A DNA stretch of 64,000 nucleotides, taken from NCBI GenBank assembly GCA_965223305.1, contig CBDCWT010000027.1, forward strand, positions 28,048 to 92,047. Reading direction: 5' to 3'. Within the stretch, counting starts at the first letter, position 1. Every line of letters begins with the position of its first letter. The stretch is from CBDCWT01 sp965223305 (GTDB taxonomy: Bacteria > Planctomycetota > Planctomycetia > Pirellulales > Pirellulaceae). A program made the translations under genes and the position numbers. Below, piece after piece: positions 16,595 through 25,450 of the stretch. The notes beneath the pieces were generated by a model. The model was not told the DNA's origin and did not search any database. It was given only the letters and a program-made list of their open reading frames with translations.

Positions 16595-16993
16595 CTATTC
16601 TTTCTTCTCTTCCTTCTCCTCCGGAGCGGTACCTGGCAACTTGCCTTCTTGGATCAGCTTTCCAAACAACGTGCCACTGACCGACTTCTGCTTCTCGACC
16701 GCTTTCAGCGCCTTGGTGACCTTTTCGGCCAGCCGCTTCTCTTTCTTCAAGATCTTGTACTCCTTGCCGTTCAGCAGCTTGGAAAGCGCTTTGCCGTAGT
16801 CGTTGCGATTCTTCTTCGACTTACCGTAGTGACAAGTGAAGCACTTGGCTTTCTTCGCAGCCTCGATAATCTTTGAGTCCTTGTAGACCTGTTCAAACTG
16901 CCTCTTGTATTCCGGGCGAGCGTGAGCCAGGTTCGGATAGCTCAACACCAGGACTGCCAACGCGATCGTAACGACTCCCAAGACCTTCTTCAT
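16595..16993 (-). CDS. Small exported mono-haem cytochrome-c-like protein
   Basis: The 132-residue product starts with a signal peptide (MKKVLGVVTIALAVLVLSY, cleavage near AHA-RPEYK). One haem-attachment motif is present, KCFTCHYGKSKK, followed by RNDYGKALSKLL; the rest is Lys/Glu rich and ends EEKEEKKE. A very good ribosome site, GGAGGAG, lies 7 nt before the ATG. The haem motif implies an envelope electron-transfer or haem-binding role. The CHYGKSKKNRNDYG block resembles small exported planctomycete proteins. No methionine clearly suited as second axial ligand is seen. Confidence 0.82.
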   Translation of the reverse strand: MKKVLGVVTIALAVLVLSYPNLAHARPEYKRQFEQVYKDSKIIEAAKKAKCFTCHYGKSKKNRNDYGKALSKLLNGKEYKILKKEKRLAEKVTKALKAVEKQKSVSGTLFGKLIQEGKLPGTAPEEKEEKKE

Positions 16994-17360
16994 TCCAAAC
17001 TCCTCCGCAGACTAATCTAAGTTCAAAGCAAGGGGTGAGCGGGGGTGACAGCAGGAGCCACCCGGCGGGGCACAATATTTACATTAGTAATACTCGGCGA
17101 TTCTGGAGTGTCAAGGAGAGAGGCACTCAACCGATACTCCCTCACGGCAATGATCGCTCCGCAAGGCCTTTTTTCCCAACGACTTACCGCCTGCACGGTG
17201 ACTCCAGCCGCGGACCGCTCCGAGCCGCGCCACTCGGGAGTCAAACCACGTCACTTTGTTCGAAAGCGGGATCGTCGTCCGAAAACCAACGGGGTGCGCA
17301 ACAAGTGTATTGTGCCTGCCTGTGCCGGTCTATCACTATCGAAAAGCGATCCAGAGGAGG
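16994..17360. other. Intergenic region, nothing recognised
   Basis: It contains the upstream region of the CxxCH gene. Short open frames on the plus strand have no ribosome site or recognisable protein. No repeat family of this window is present. Confidence 0.5.
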
Positions 17361-18614
17361 TCAACGCATCTGTTGAAAATAAAAAACCCCCTTCTTGTTG
17401 GAGGAGACGACGTCCAGCCAGCCGTCTCCATTAACGTCCCGGACAACGAATTGAGTCCCCGGACCGCTCTCGTGGTCAAACTGGTGCCGAATCCACTCCG
17501 GCCGCCCGTTACTACGCTGTAGCTCGAACCAATAAAAGACGGCCGGCTGATCGCCTCCGGGATCCTTGCCACCGTGTGCCCACCATCGCTTGCCGGTGAC
17601 AAAATCCTGCAAGCCGTCGCCATTGATATCTGCCAAACAGACGCCGTGTAGCTGCGAAAAACTGCGATCGATCTCGTGCGCGGTGAACTGCCCGTCGGGA
17701 CCCTGTTCATGCCACCAGACTCCGAACGAGTGTGGGCTGCTGGCCAGTACATCGTTGTCACCGTCGCCGTCGATATCATAGACGTGCATTTGCGCTGCCC
17801 TCCCCTCCCCTGCTGTCCGCTCACCAAATGCCGCTGGATGGAACTGCCATTTGCCTTGTAGATCGGCCGGCGCCTGCCACCATCCGTCGGCGCAGAGAAT
17901 GTCTCGGCGGCCGTCGTGGTTGAGGTCGCCGATACCCAAGCCGTGCGAGTAGCGGCGTGTTCCAGGCGCACCCTTGTCGGAGATTGGATGGAGATGCCAA
18001 GGCTTGTCAGGATCGCGATCGGGTGTGGCGAAAGCCATCTGGCGCTCCGGGCCGTCCGGTTGCTCGGCGGACGGTGCGATCGCCGCAACTAACTCGCGTT
18101 GACCATCTCCGTCCAAATCGACAAAGTCGGGACTCTCGTTGTTCGTGACCGGAATGCACAGATGCCTTTTCCATTCGACGTCCGGGCTCTGTGGATTTTC
18201 GAACCACCATGTCGGCGTGCCGGGAAAGTCGACGACGATGACATCGGTCCAGCCGTCACCGTTGCGGTCCTCGGCAAAACAACAAAAGGAGTTGCTGTAA
18301 CCCTGCCGGTCATAGTGGGGTGGCTCGCCCAACACCGATCGGCTGGCAGCAGGCGGCTTCGAGGAGATGACCTGCAGTTTCCATTCAGGGGCGGCATACC
18401 AGACATATCCGGCGATGATGTCTAGCCGGCCATCGTTATTCAAGTCGGCGACGGTGACGCCCTCGCTACGGAACTTCTCATCGAGTTGATGTTTCTGAAA
18501 ACGGATGGTCGGGCCGGACCGGTCGCTCGCAATCACCCCACCTACTGCGATCATCCAAACAAACAAGAACAAGCCGACCTTTCGGCCGAATGTCAGCAAG
18601 CAGCTCCCAGTCAT
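17361..18614 (-). CDS. Exported FG-GAP/VCBS repeat protein
   Basis: The frame opens to 18755, but the ATG at 18614 has GAGGGGG about 5 nt upstream and begins a signal peptide (MTGSCLLTFGRKVGLFLFV, cleavage after VIA-SDR). The 417-residue product carries six or so FG-GAP repeats: VTVADLNNDGRLDIIAG, EDRNGDGWTDVIVVD, VDLDGDGQRELVAA, GIGDLNHDGRRDILCADG, YDIDGDGDNDVLASS and ADINGDGLQDFVTGK, with Trp-rich strands between (GYVWYAA, DGWWQAP, GKRWWAHG). This is an exported Ca-binding propeller with unknown ligand, common in planctomycetes. Confidence 0.88.
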   Translation of the reverse strand: MTGSCLLTFGRKVGLFLFVWMIAVGGVIASDRSGPTIRFQKHQLDEKFRSEGVTVADLNNDGRLDIIAGYVWYAAPEWKLQVISSKPPAASRSVLGEPPHYDRQGYSNSFCCFAEDRNGDGWTDVIVVDFPGTPTWWFENPQSPDVEWKRHLCIPVTNNESPDFVDLDGDGQRELVAAIAPSAEQPDGPERQMAFATPDRDPDKPWHLHPISDKGAPGTRRYSHGLGIGDLNHDGRRDILCADGWWQAPADLQGKWQFHPAAFGERTAGEGRAAQMHVYDIDGDGDNDVLASSPHSFGVWWHEQGPDGQFTAHEIDRSFSQLHGVCLADINGDGLQDFVTGKRWWAHGGKDPGGDQPAVFYWFELQRSNGRPEWIRHQFDHESGPGTQFVVRDVNGDGWLDVVSSNKKGVFYFQQMR

Positions 18615-18716
18615 CGCAACCCCCTCGAGGCACAGACACCGATCACACCGTGAAACGCCGGCCCACATCGTACTCGAATCGAGTACCCAGCTCGAGTCAT
18701 GGGGGGCAGCTGAGCC

Positions 18717-19345
18717 CGAAGGGCCGGAGAGGGGGGCACGCCGAGGGACGATCACTCCCGGGCAGCCCCTCCCCGGACGCTATCGCGTCCGACCCTCCCG
18801 CGAGCGGGAGGGTGAGGTTGATATCCGCAGGTTTATGAAGCGCAAAGCTGCACAGCCTCCGCGAGCGGGAGGGCGACGCTCCTGCGGAGCCGTTTTTCCG
18901 CGCCGGTTTGGAGGTCGTGTGGCTCTTGAGTTAGCACGTGATTTCGTTTCTCTTCACTCTCCCCGAGGGGAGAGTCGGCCCGAAGGGCCGGAGAGGGGGG
19001 CACGCCGAGGGGCGATCACTCCCGGGCAACCCTCCCCGGACGCTATCGCGTCCGACCCTCCCGCGAGCGGGAGGGTGAGGTTGATATCCGCAGGTTTATG
19101 AAGCGCAAAGCTGCACAGCCTCCGCGAGCGGGAGGGCGACGCTCCTGCGGAGCCGTTTTTCCGCGCCGGTTTGGAGGTCGTGTGGCTCTTGAGTTAGCAC
19201 GTGATTTCGTTTCTCTTCACTCTCCCCGAGGGGAGAGTCGGCCCGAAGAGGGGAGCACGCCGAGGGGCGATCACTCCCGGGCAGCCCTCCCCGGACGCTA
19301 TCGCGTCCGACCCTCCCTCGAGAGCGGGAGGGTGAAGTCGATGTT
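18717..19345. repeat. Tandem array, about 2.4 copies of a 255-264 bp unit
   Basis: The anchor ATCACTCCCGGGCA recurs at 18751, 19015 and 19270. Each unit carries several hairpins: CGGACGCTATCGCGTCCG, the CCCTCCCGCGAGCGGGAGGG stem, GGAGGGCGACGCTCCTGCGG and CTCTCCCCGAGGGGAGAG. The array also includes AGCTGCACAGCCTCC and a GTTAGCACGTGATTTCGT segment found in the composite repeats at 42.5 and 57.1 kb. Open frames across it are repeat artefacts. Confidence 0.92.
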
Positions 19346-19396
19346 GGCAAGTCTGGTCGACATGCAGCATAAATGCTGCATCACGTGACCAGAGAG

Positions 19397-20383
19397 TCAC
19401 GCCGCACGTGAAAACGGAGGTTTGCTTGCACCCGACCAGTCGTCGAAGTTCACCAACTCGCGGATCGAGTAGTTCCGTTTGGAGGGAGTACCGTAGTAGA
19501 TACGGGCTAGAACCTCACCCAGCAGGCCCAGGCTGAAAAACTGCAGACTGGCCGTCCAGGAGAGCATGGTCAGCAAGATCAGTGGGTTGCCCGTCATATC
19601 CACACCGCCCACGATCTTCATCAGCAGCGTCACGAACCCCGCGATCCCACCGAGCACGGCGCCTTGGATTCCCAAGAACCCAAACAGCTTCATGGGGCTG
19701 GCGAAGTAATGCAACAAGTACTTCACAGTGATCAAGTCGAGGATCACGCGCAGGGTGCGGGAGATGCCGTATTTCGAGTTGCCGAATTGCCGTGCTCGAT
19801 GCCGCGTAACGACCTCGACACACCGCGCCCCTCTCTGGCCTGCCAAGATCGGAATGAAGCGATGCATCTCGCCGTATAGCTCCAGCTCCTGGGCGATTTC
19901 GCGGCGAATCAACTTCAATGTGCAGCCGAGGTCATGGATCGGAAACCGACAGGTCTTCGCAATCAACCAGTTGGCCAGACGGGACGGCAGGCGGCGCGTG
20001 AACCAGGGGTCTTGGCGGTCTTTCCGCCAACCGTGTACTAGGTCGTAACCCTCCTCCAGTTTGTGGATCATCATCGGTATGTCAGCCGGGTCGTTCTGCA
20101 AGTCTCCGTCGATAGTTGCAATGAACTCACCGGTCGCCAGCTGCAGTCCTGCCTGAATTGCCGCTGTTTGGCCGTGGTTGCGGCGAAACGTGACAACTTT
20201 GACGCGCCGATCCGAGGCCGCCAGGGCGCGCAGTTGATCGGCTGAACCGTCCAGCGATCCGTCATCAATGAACAGTAGCTCGAACGATCTGCCCAACGGC
20301 ACTAAGGCCTCACACAGCTGGCGGTATAGAATGACTATGTTGTCGCGTTCATTGTAGATCGGCACTACAACGGAAAGTTCCAT
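19397..20383 (-). CDS. GT2 family glycosyltransferase (DPM1/GtrB-like) with two C-terminal membrane segments
   Basis: The 328-residue protein has the GT-A fold motifs of family 2: VVVPIYNERDNI at the start, LLFIDDGSLDGS, FRRNHGQTAAIQAG and the metal-binding IDGDLQNDP (D92, D94), then GCTLKLIRREI and RFIPILAGQRG. Two hydrophobic segments near residues 225-260 and 270-300 anchor it in the membrane, as in GtrB/ArnC-type enzymes that put a sugar on undecaprenyl phosphate. The donor sugar is unknown. The gene stands alone between a tandem array and a nested palindrome. Confidence 0.9.
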   Translation of the reverse strand: MELSVVVPIYNERDNIVILYRQLCEALVPLGRSFELLFIDDGSLDGSADQLRALAASDRRVKVVTFRRNHGQTAAIQAGLQLATGEFIATIDGDLQNDPADIPMMIHKLEEGYDLVHGWRKDRQDPWFTRRLPSRLANWLIAKTCRFPIHDLGCTLKLIRREIAQELELYGEMHRFIPILAGQRGARCVEVVTRHRARQFGNSKYGISRTLRVILDLITVKYLLHYFASPMKLFGFLGIQGAVLGGIAGFVTLLMKIVGGVDMTGNPLILLTMLSWTASLQFFSLGLLGEVLARIYYGTPSKRNYSIRELVNFDDWSGASKPPFSRAA

Positions 20384-20569
20384 CGGATGAGCTCCGAGCG
20401 TAGAATCTTGCTGGCCGTCGAGTGCTAGCGGCCGTGAAATGCGGAGCGAGTCTAAGAAAACGTGGATTTGCCGACAATACCATTTGCGCGGTGGTGCGTA
20501 AGCGACTAGGTATAGGTTGCATGGTAATTAGGACGCGCCGATTTGATGTTGCGCATTGCGCCTCCATCG

Positions 20570-20750
20570 AAAGCGCGAAGCGTGAGCTTTGAAGTTGCGC
20601 CTTTGGATCCATCGGAACCCGAAGCGTAAGCGAGGGAATTGTTTACGTTGGTACACCAACTCTCCCTCGCTGACGCTTCGGGTTCCGAAAAGCCAGGCAA
20701 ATTCGTCGCCCTCAGCCCGCCAAACTGTGAAAAGCGCAATATCAAAACGC
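20570..20750. repeat. Nested inverted-repeat element, copy 1
   Basis: The inner stem has arms CGGAACCCGAAGCGTAAGCG (from 20613) and CGCTGACGCTTCGGGTTCCG (to 20687). Outer segments, TTGAAGTTGCGCCTTTGG on the left and GAAAAGCGCAATATCAA on the right, are also roughly complementary. A second copy lies at 59950-60125. Confidence 0.88.
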
Positions 20751-20817
20751 GTCGACGTGGGAGCCCCCCACCGAGATTGACTGCTCCTGAGAGATATTGG
20801 AAAGACGAGTGAGCCTG

Positions 20818-21249
20818 ATGGAGACCGACCCCCTATCAACACCCGGTGCATTGAGCATTCTCGAGACCTGCCTATACACCGACGATCTGGACGCGGCGGA
20901 GCGCTTCTACTGCGACGTGCTGGGACTGCAACTCGTGAGCCGAAAGCCGGGGCGCCATCGGTTCTTTCGGTGCGGCGCCACCATGTTGCTGCTGTTTCAA
21001 CCCCAGGCCAGCCAGGACCCCGCTGCGGGAGTACCACCCCATGGTGCTGTCGGGCCCAGCCATGTTGCATTCCAGGTTCCCTTGGCCCAACTGGCCACCT
21101 GGCAGGAGCGGCTCATTCGCCAGGGCGTCGAGATCGAACGGATTGTCGAATGGCCCGGGGCGCTCTATTCGATCTACTTTCGTGACCCCGCGGGCAACAG
21201 CCTCGAGCTAGCACCCGCAGCCATCTGGGATGAAAACGCCGCGTCCTAG
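20818..21249 (+). CDS. VOC family protein (glyoxalase/bleomycin-resistance/dioxygenase fold)
   Basis: The 143-residue protein has both halves of the vicinal-oxygen-chelate fold: LETCLYTDDLDAAERFYCDVLGL, then GPSHVAFQVPLAQLATWQERL and FRDPAGNSLELAPAAIW. Likely metal ligands are the first-half glutamate or histidine, the histidine in SHVAFQV and the glutamate in SLELA. Substrates of this family range from methylglyoxal adducts to catechols; nothing here decides. GTG at 20809 and TTG at 20797 are alternative starts. Confidence 0.85.
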   Translation: METDPLSTPGALSILETCLYTDDLDAAERFYCDVLGLQLVSRKPGRHRFFRCGATMLLLFQPQASQDPAAGVPPHGAVGPSHVAFQVPLAQLATWQERLIRQGVEIERIVEWPGALYSIYFRDPAGNSLELAPAAIWDENAAS

Positions 21250-21466
21250 GCCTCTACGTCTGGCCTCATTGGTCAATCGTAGGTTGTTAGAAGTTGCCCA
21301 GTCCACCGATTCAGAGCAGACGTCTTGTACCGTTTGGTCTCGTCCTGATCAGTGCCGGAAAATGGGGCGAGTTTTCGGCCGCGGCAATCGGGATCAAATA
21401 CGGAACTCAGCACGTGTCGATGCTAAGGAGGGTTCATTCGGGGTACGGAATCTACGCAGGGTATCG

Positions 21467-21730
21467 ATGGAACATTTCCAGCAGGTGGAAACGGTACGTC
21501 GTTTCGTCATCCAGAGGTTTGCGGCCTACGGTGCGGACTGCAACCAGGGATGTACTGAGACGATCCTCGTCCGAGACAGCCACTATTGTGGCCGCCGCTT
21601 CAGCTGTTCCGGCTGGCGAGCAGTCTGGTTTGTCGAAGAACAGGTGATCAAGTTCTTCGACACTGCTGGAGGCTTTCGCGAGACACTGCAGGTGGCCCCC
21701 ACCTCCGAGGCAGCCGACCGAGCGGCCTGA
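21467..21730 (+). CDS. Small cysteine-containing conserved hypothetical protein
   Basis: The open frame starts upstream at 21230, but the first 79 codons look non-coding. The ATG at 21467 has CAGGG 5-6 nt upstream, and the 87-residue product reads MEHFQQVETVRRFVIQRFAA, then ETILVRDSHYCGRRFSCSG, WRAVWFVEEQVIKFFDTAG. The pattern of an N-terminal helix followed by ILVRDxxYCGRRF and AVWFVEE is one I associate with short planctomycete proteins of unknown function. Four cysteines may bind metal. A hairpin with a T-rich tail follows at 21919. Confidence 0.6.
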   Translation: MEHFQQVETVRRFVIQRFAAYGADCNQGCTETILVRDSHYCGRRFSCSGWRAVWFVEEQVIKFFDTAGGFRETLQVAPTSEAADRAA

Positions 21731-21918
21731 CCGATGGGCCTTTCGCGACGTCGCATTCGCCGCGCCCGGAACTCCGACTGGTCCTCGCCGCTCGTCCCAC
21801 CGGACTGAACGTGCGTCCACAGACCATGCTATGATTCACTCTCCTGGATCGACCAACTCCGGCTGGACTTGGTCCTCCGCGCGCATTCTGGAAGACTGTC
21901 CTCTAACCACGATCGAAG

Positions 21919-21966
21919 CCAGACGATGAGGATCGCGGTGGATCACTCGATCGTCTGGATTTTCTT
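21919..21966 (+). terminator. Possible terminator
   Basis: Arms CCAGACGAT (21919-21927) and ATCGTCTGG (21950-21958) enclose a 22-nt loop and are followed by ATTTTCTT. The loop is long, so this is only a candidate. It lies between the small cysteine protein and the oxidoreductase gene. Confidence 0.4.
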
Positions 21967-22002
21967 ACCCGGCACGTTTGTCGGATTTGGGGGGACTCCA
22001 TC

Positions 22003-23022
22003 ATGGCCAGTGGTCCGGCAACGGTGAGGTGGGGCATTGTTGGCTGCGGACGTTTCGGGCAGGTTCATGCGCGCGCGATCCAGTCTCTCCCCGAGTGCGA
22101 GCTGATCGCGATCTGCAACCGCAATCCGGATCGCCTGCAAGCTGCAGCCTCGGCGTGTGGCGCACGCCATACCTATCTCGAATACGAACAGCTGCTGGAG
22201 AACCCAGCTGTCGACGCCGTCAGCATCACCACGCACTGGCGCGATCACGCGGCCATCGCTAAGGCAGCTTTGGACAGCGGGAAACATGTCCTGCTAGAAA
22301 AGCCGATGGCGGCCAATGTCCAGGAGTGCGACGAGCTGGTGGCGGCCGCAGAAGGGGCCGCCGGGCAGTTCATGGTGGGCCACATCTGCCGCTTCGATCC
22401 CCGCATCAGCCTCGCCAAAGAGGCCATCTTGGCGGGCCGCATTGGTCGCATCGTGTCGATGCATGCCAAGCGCAATCTACCGCAAGCACCAGGCCATATC
22501 CGGCTTGATAAGATCTCACCCTTGATGGGTGACGGGATCCACGATGCCGATCTGATGATGTGGTTCCTGGAGCGGAAGCCGTCGCGTGTTTACGGTCGCC
22601 AGGTCCGAGTTCTAGACCATCATCACGCCGACATCGGCTGGGCGCTGCTGGAATTTGAAGACGCAGCGATCGGGGTCGTCGAAACCAACTGGGCCCTCCC
22701 GTCCAACACGCCCACGGTGATCGACGCCGTCCTCGAAGTCGTTGGCAGTGACGGGATGCTCAAAGTCGACTGCGCGCACACGGGACTTATTGTGGTGGAT
22801 CAAAACGGTCCAAAGCAGATCGACACTGATTACTGGCCGCAGTCCCATGGGCAACTGGTCGGCGTCCTGCGGGATGAAATCAGTTACTTCTGCCGGTGCA
22901 TTCATACCGGCACGGCGCCCATGGTGATTACCGCCGCCGAAGCAGCTCGTGCTGTAGAAGTCATGCAAGCCGCCGAGCAGTCGGCGAGGCTGGGTCAACC
23001 CGTAGAACTCGATCCTGAATGA
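22003..23022 (+). CDS. Gfo/Idh/MocA family oxidoreductase
   Basis: GGGGGG lies about 7 nt before the ATG. The 339-residue protein opens with a Rossmann motif (WGIVGCGRFGQVHARAI), has AICNRNPDRLQAAA, the family signature HVLLEKPMAANVQECDEL (EKP with its lysine) and VGHICRFDPRI. A central GDGIHDADLMMWFL sits where family members hold a catalytic histidine/aspartate. These enzymes use NAD(P) to oxidise or reduce sugars, inositols or amino-sugars; substrate unknown. Its stop is two bases from the end of the convergent PQQ-like propeller gene. Confidence 0.9.
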   Translation: MASGPATVRWGIVGCGRFGQVHARAIQSLPECELIAICNRNPDRLQAAASACGARHTYLEYEQLLENPAVDAVSITTHWRDHAAIAKAALDSGKHVLLEKPMAANVQECDELVAAAEGAAGQFMVGHICRFDPRISLAKEAILAGRIGRIVSMHAKRNLPQAPGHIRLDKISPLMGDGIHDADLMMWFLERKPSRVYGRQVRVLDHHHADIGWALLEFEDAAIGVVETNWALPSNTPTVIDAVLEVVGSDGMLKVDCAHTGLIVVDQNGPKQIDTDYWPQSHGQLVGVLRDEISYFCRCIHTGTAPMVITAAEAARAVEVMQAAEQSARLGQPVELDPE

Positions 23023-23023
23023 C

Positions 23024-24286
23024 TCACAACTGAATGACACTGAATAGGTGGGTCTCGCCCCGGATGAACAGCTGTCCGGGAAGCGCTGCGAACGATGCCA
23101 AAGTCCGCTCGCCGAGTGAGTTCACAGCCAGACGCCGAAATGACTTGCCGCGGCGAATCACCGTCGTCGTGCCGTCCTCGTCGAGGAAGTAGATCTTGCC
23201 AGCGGCGTAGATCGGTGAAGCGGAGAAGCGACCGCCCAGCCGTTTTCGCCAATGGACGCTGCCCGATCCTGCGTCCAAACAGGTAGCGATTCCCGCGTCT
23301 GAGACCATGTAGAGCTCAGCGCCAACTAGTAGCAGCGAGGGAGTGTGGGGTACGTTCCTCACGACTCTCCAAGCCACGTGAGTGTCGGTCACGTCAGCAC
23401 GACCGTCAGGACGAATCGCCAACAGCGTCGGGCGATCGTACCCCGAGCAAACGAAGACCAGGCCTCGGCCGAAAACAGGTTTGGGGATTACGGAGTAACC
23501 GTCATATCGAACACTCCAAATCACCTCGCCGTTCTCGGGGTCCAGAGCATCAACCGTATTGCTGCCAGGCGTGATTACTTGCCGTCTGCCTGCGACTTCG
23601 ATCACGCTGGGCGTACTGAACGAGAACTTCCTGGCTGCATCGGTGCGGCGATCGCGTCGCCAAGTCTCCTCACCTGTGAATTTGTCAAGCGCTACGATAA
23701 ACGAGTCGCTACGGCCATCACAGCTGAAGATGAGGGTCTCGCCGACAACAATCGGACTTCCGCCGTTACCGTGTACTGGCTGGTATCGGTAGCGCCTGTT
23801 CTTCCACAACAACTCGCCATCCAGATTCAAACAAGCCGTTCCCTGGTGACCGAAGTGAAGATAGATACGAGATTCATCGACAAAGGGCGTCGGGCTGGCG
23901 TGGCTGTTCTTTTCGTGTATCCGCGCAGTGTCGTTGGAGGACTGGCGAAAGACCTCCACGTTGCTCAGCTGGCTGCCGTCCGCGACATCCAAACTGAGCA
24001 ACCGTAACGAAAGATCACCGTGCTCAGTGGACTCCGAGTTAGCAGTCGCGGGAATCGCAGTGGTGAGAAAGAGCCGTCTATCAACAATCACTGGCGAGGA
24101 CCAACCCTTGCCGGGGATTGCGGTCCTCCACTTCACGTTTTCGGTGTCACTCCACCGTATTGGCAACGCTTGGTCGAAGTGACCATCAGCCGTCGGACCA
24201 CGGAACTTTGGCCAGCCATCGGATCCCCTGGCAGGTGAAACCACGGCTATCAGTGTGAGCAGCAGCGGCACGTACAAGCGGAGCAT
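23024..24286 (-). CDS. Exported PQQ-like (BamB/quinoprotein-type) beta-propeller
   Basis: The 420-residue product starts with a signal peptide (MLRLYVPLLLTLIAVV, cleavage after ARG-SDG). Tryptophan-docking propeller motifs follow: WPKFRGPTADGHF, VKWRTAIPGKGWSSPVI, ELLWKNRRYR, FTGEETWRRDRRT, NGEVIWSVRYDG and GSVHWRKRLGGRFSASPI. In planctomycetes such proteins open with FRGP and are numerous; they are usually annotated as PQQ-binding-like. No CxxCH is present, and a true PQQ dehydrogenase activity is not implied. CAGGA lies about 9 nt before the ATG. Confidence 0.88.
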   Translation of the reverse strand: MLRLYVPLLLTLIAVVSPARGSDGWPKFRGPTADGHFDQALPIRWSDTENVKWRTAIPGKGWSSPVIVDRRLFLTTAIPATANSESTEHGDLSLRLLSLDVADGSQLSNVEVFRQSSNDTARIHEKNSHASPTPFVDESRIYLHFGHQGTACLNLDGELLWKNRRYRYQPVHGNGGSPIVVGETLIFSCDGRSDSFIVALDKFTGEETWRRDRRTDAARKFSFSTPSVIEVAGRRQVITPGSNTVDALDPENGEVIWSVRYDGYSVIPKPVFGRGLVFVCSGYDRPTLLAIRPDGRADVTDTHVAWRVVRNVPHTPSLLLVGAELYMVSDAGIATCLDAGSGSVHWRKRLGGRFSASPIYAAGKIYFLDEDGTTTVIRRGKSFRRLAVNSLGERTLASFAALPGQLFIRGETHLFSVIQL

Positions 24287-24548
24287 CGCAGAAATCCTGA
24301 TTGTTGTGGGGTTGTGTCAGGTTCGTCGACAAGCAGGCACCGCCCACTGTCGGATGCCGACTGCCCGTGCAATGAACCAAGCTCGTCTTTAGTAGAATCT
24401 GTCACTCCACGTCCGCGTCGACGACGGGGAGTTCGATTCTGGAAGAGGTAACGGGGCGGAGCTTGCGCGCGGCGAACGAAAAAGTCAACTTCGCCGGACC
24501 AAGACCCGAATTGGCGGGGACCCGAACTGGGCCGTGAAACAACGCACC

Positions 24549-25244
24549 TCAACAGAATTTATCCAGATGAAATACCTCCCGCAGAGCCGGCCGATCAGGA
24601 GAACGGGGAGGAAACTCGATCTCGACAGAGGGACGCTCAGCAAAATTGGCCTCGTCGCCCTCATGGGTTCTCGTCACCGTCCAGCAGCCCCGGTCACTGT
24701 CCATCGTCCCAACGAACACTCGCAACTCGGTCGGCTTCCCGCCACGTTGCAGTCGCGTGTCTGGAGGAACGCGCCAGGCGATCGTTTGCAAAGAGACCGT
24801 CAATGGACCATCGAAGTGGGCCACGGCCGATGGTCGGGAACGCTCCCGTAGTTCGACGTCGCAGTATTGCTCGAAGGTCCCCTCCGTGGCATCAACCCGA
24901 ACGTCGACGAACAAGGACTCGCCCGGCGCGGGGTCCTCGAACGCGTGGCGCGAAATAGACGTGAGGGTGTACCGCACCGGGTTCGGCGATGGCACTTCGA
25001 TCGAAATGTCGTCCAACCGCGATCCATCGGCGAAGATCAGTTTTTGAACCCAACCGGCTCCATCCTCAAGCACCAGCCGGTCGCCGACTGTCGTGACGGT
25101 GAGCTCGGTGTCTGCGTCGGGACCAAACACCAGCCGACACTGTTTCGCAGTGGCCTCCGGCGAAAAGCTCGCCCATGTCGCGAGTACCAACGCCGTCAGC
25201 AGCACTGAGACCGCCAAAACGGCTGCAGTTCGTCTGAAAGGCAT
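24549..25244 (-). CDS. Membrane-anchored or exported protein of unknown function
   Basis: The 231-residue protein has one N-terminal hydrophobic segment (residues 8-28, signal peptide or anchor) and a beta-rich extracytoplasmic part with only three cysteines. GAGG lies 6 nt before the ATG. Strand-turn-strand patterns such as LVFGPDADTELTVTTVGD and LFVDVRVDATEGTFEQYC suggest an immunoglobulin-like or jelly-roll fold, but no family is recognised. About 260 nt separate it from the propeller gene downstream. Confidence 0.65.
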   Translation of the reverse strand: MPFRRTAAVLAVSVLLTALVLATWASFSPEATAKQCRLVFGPDADTELTVTTVGDRLVLEDGAGWVQKLIFADGSRLDDISIEVPSPNPVRYTLTSISRHAFEDPAPGESLFVDVRVDATEGTFEQYCDVELRERSRPSAVAHFDGPLTVSLQTIAWRVPPDTRLQRGGKPTELRVFVGTMDSDRGCWTVTRTHEGDEANFAERPSVEIEFPPRSPDRPALREVFHLDKFC

Positions 25245-25379
25245 TAAGAACCTCGCTTTCCGCGAAAACCGCTCGTCTCCGAGCCGACAGTACCGGCTAC
25301 CAGCCTAAGACATTGTTCACCCTGAAGGCAAGTTTGTTCGTGATCCAACCAATGCAGCACCACGTACCTGCGGCCCAAA

Positions 25380-25450
25380 GTAGCAGGCACGCTCCGCGTG
25401 CCGTCCGCTACTCGAGAAAGATGGTTACGGCACACGGAGTGTGCCTACTA
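25380..25450. repeat. Pair of GGCACGC-type hairpins facing each other
   Basis: GGCACGCTCCGCGTGCC (25386-25402) and GGCACACGGAGTGTGCC (25429-25445), flanked by AGTAGCAG and CTACTACT so that the whole 70 bp is an imperfect inverted repeat. Confidence 0.88.

Noticed and set aside
18505..19101. A 198-codon plus-strand frame
   Set aside because: It runs from the antisense of the VCBS gene start into the 264-bp tandem array; no independent support.
21230..21466. N-terminal extension of the small cysteine protein
   Set aside because: The added codons look non-coding and overlap the end of the VOC gene; the ATG at 21467 has its own ribosome site.
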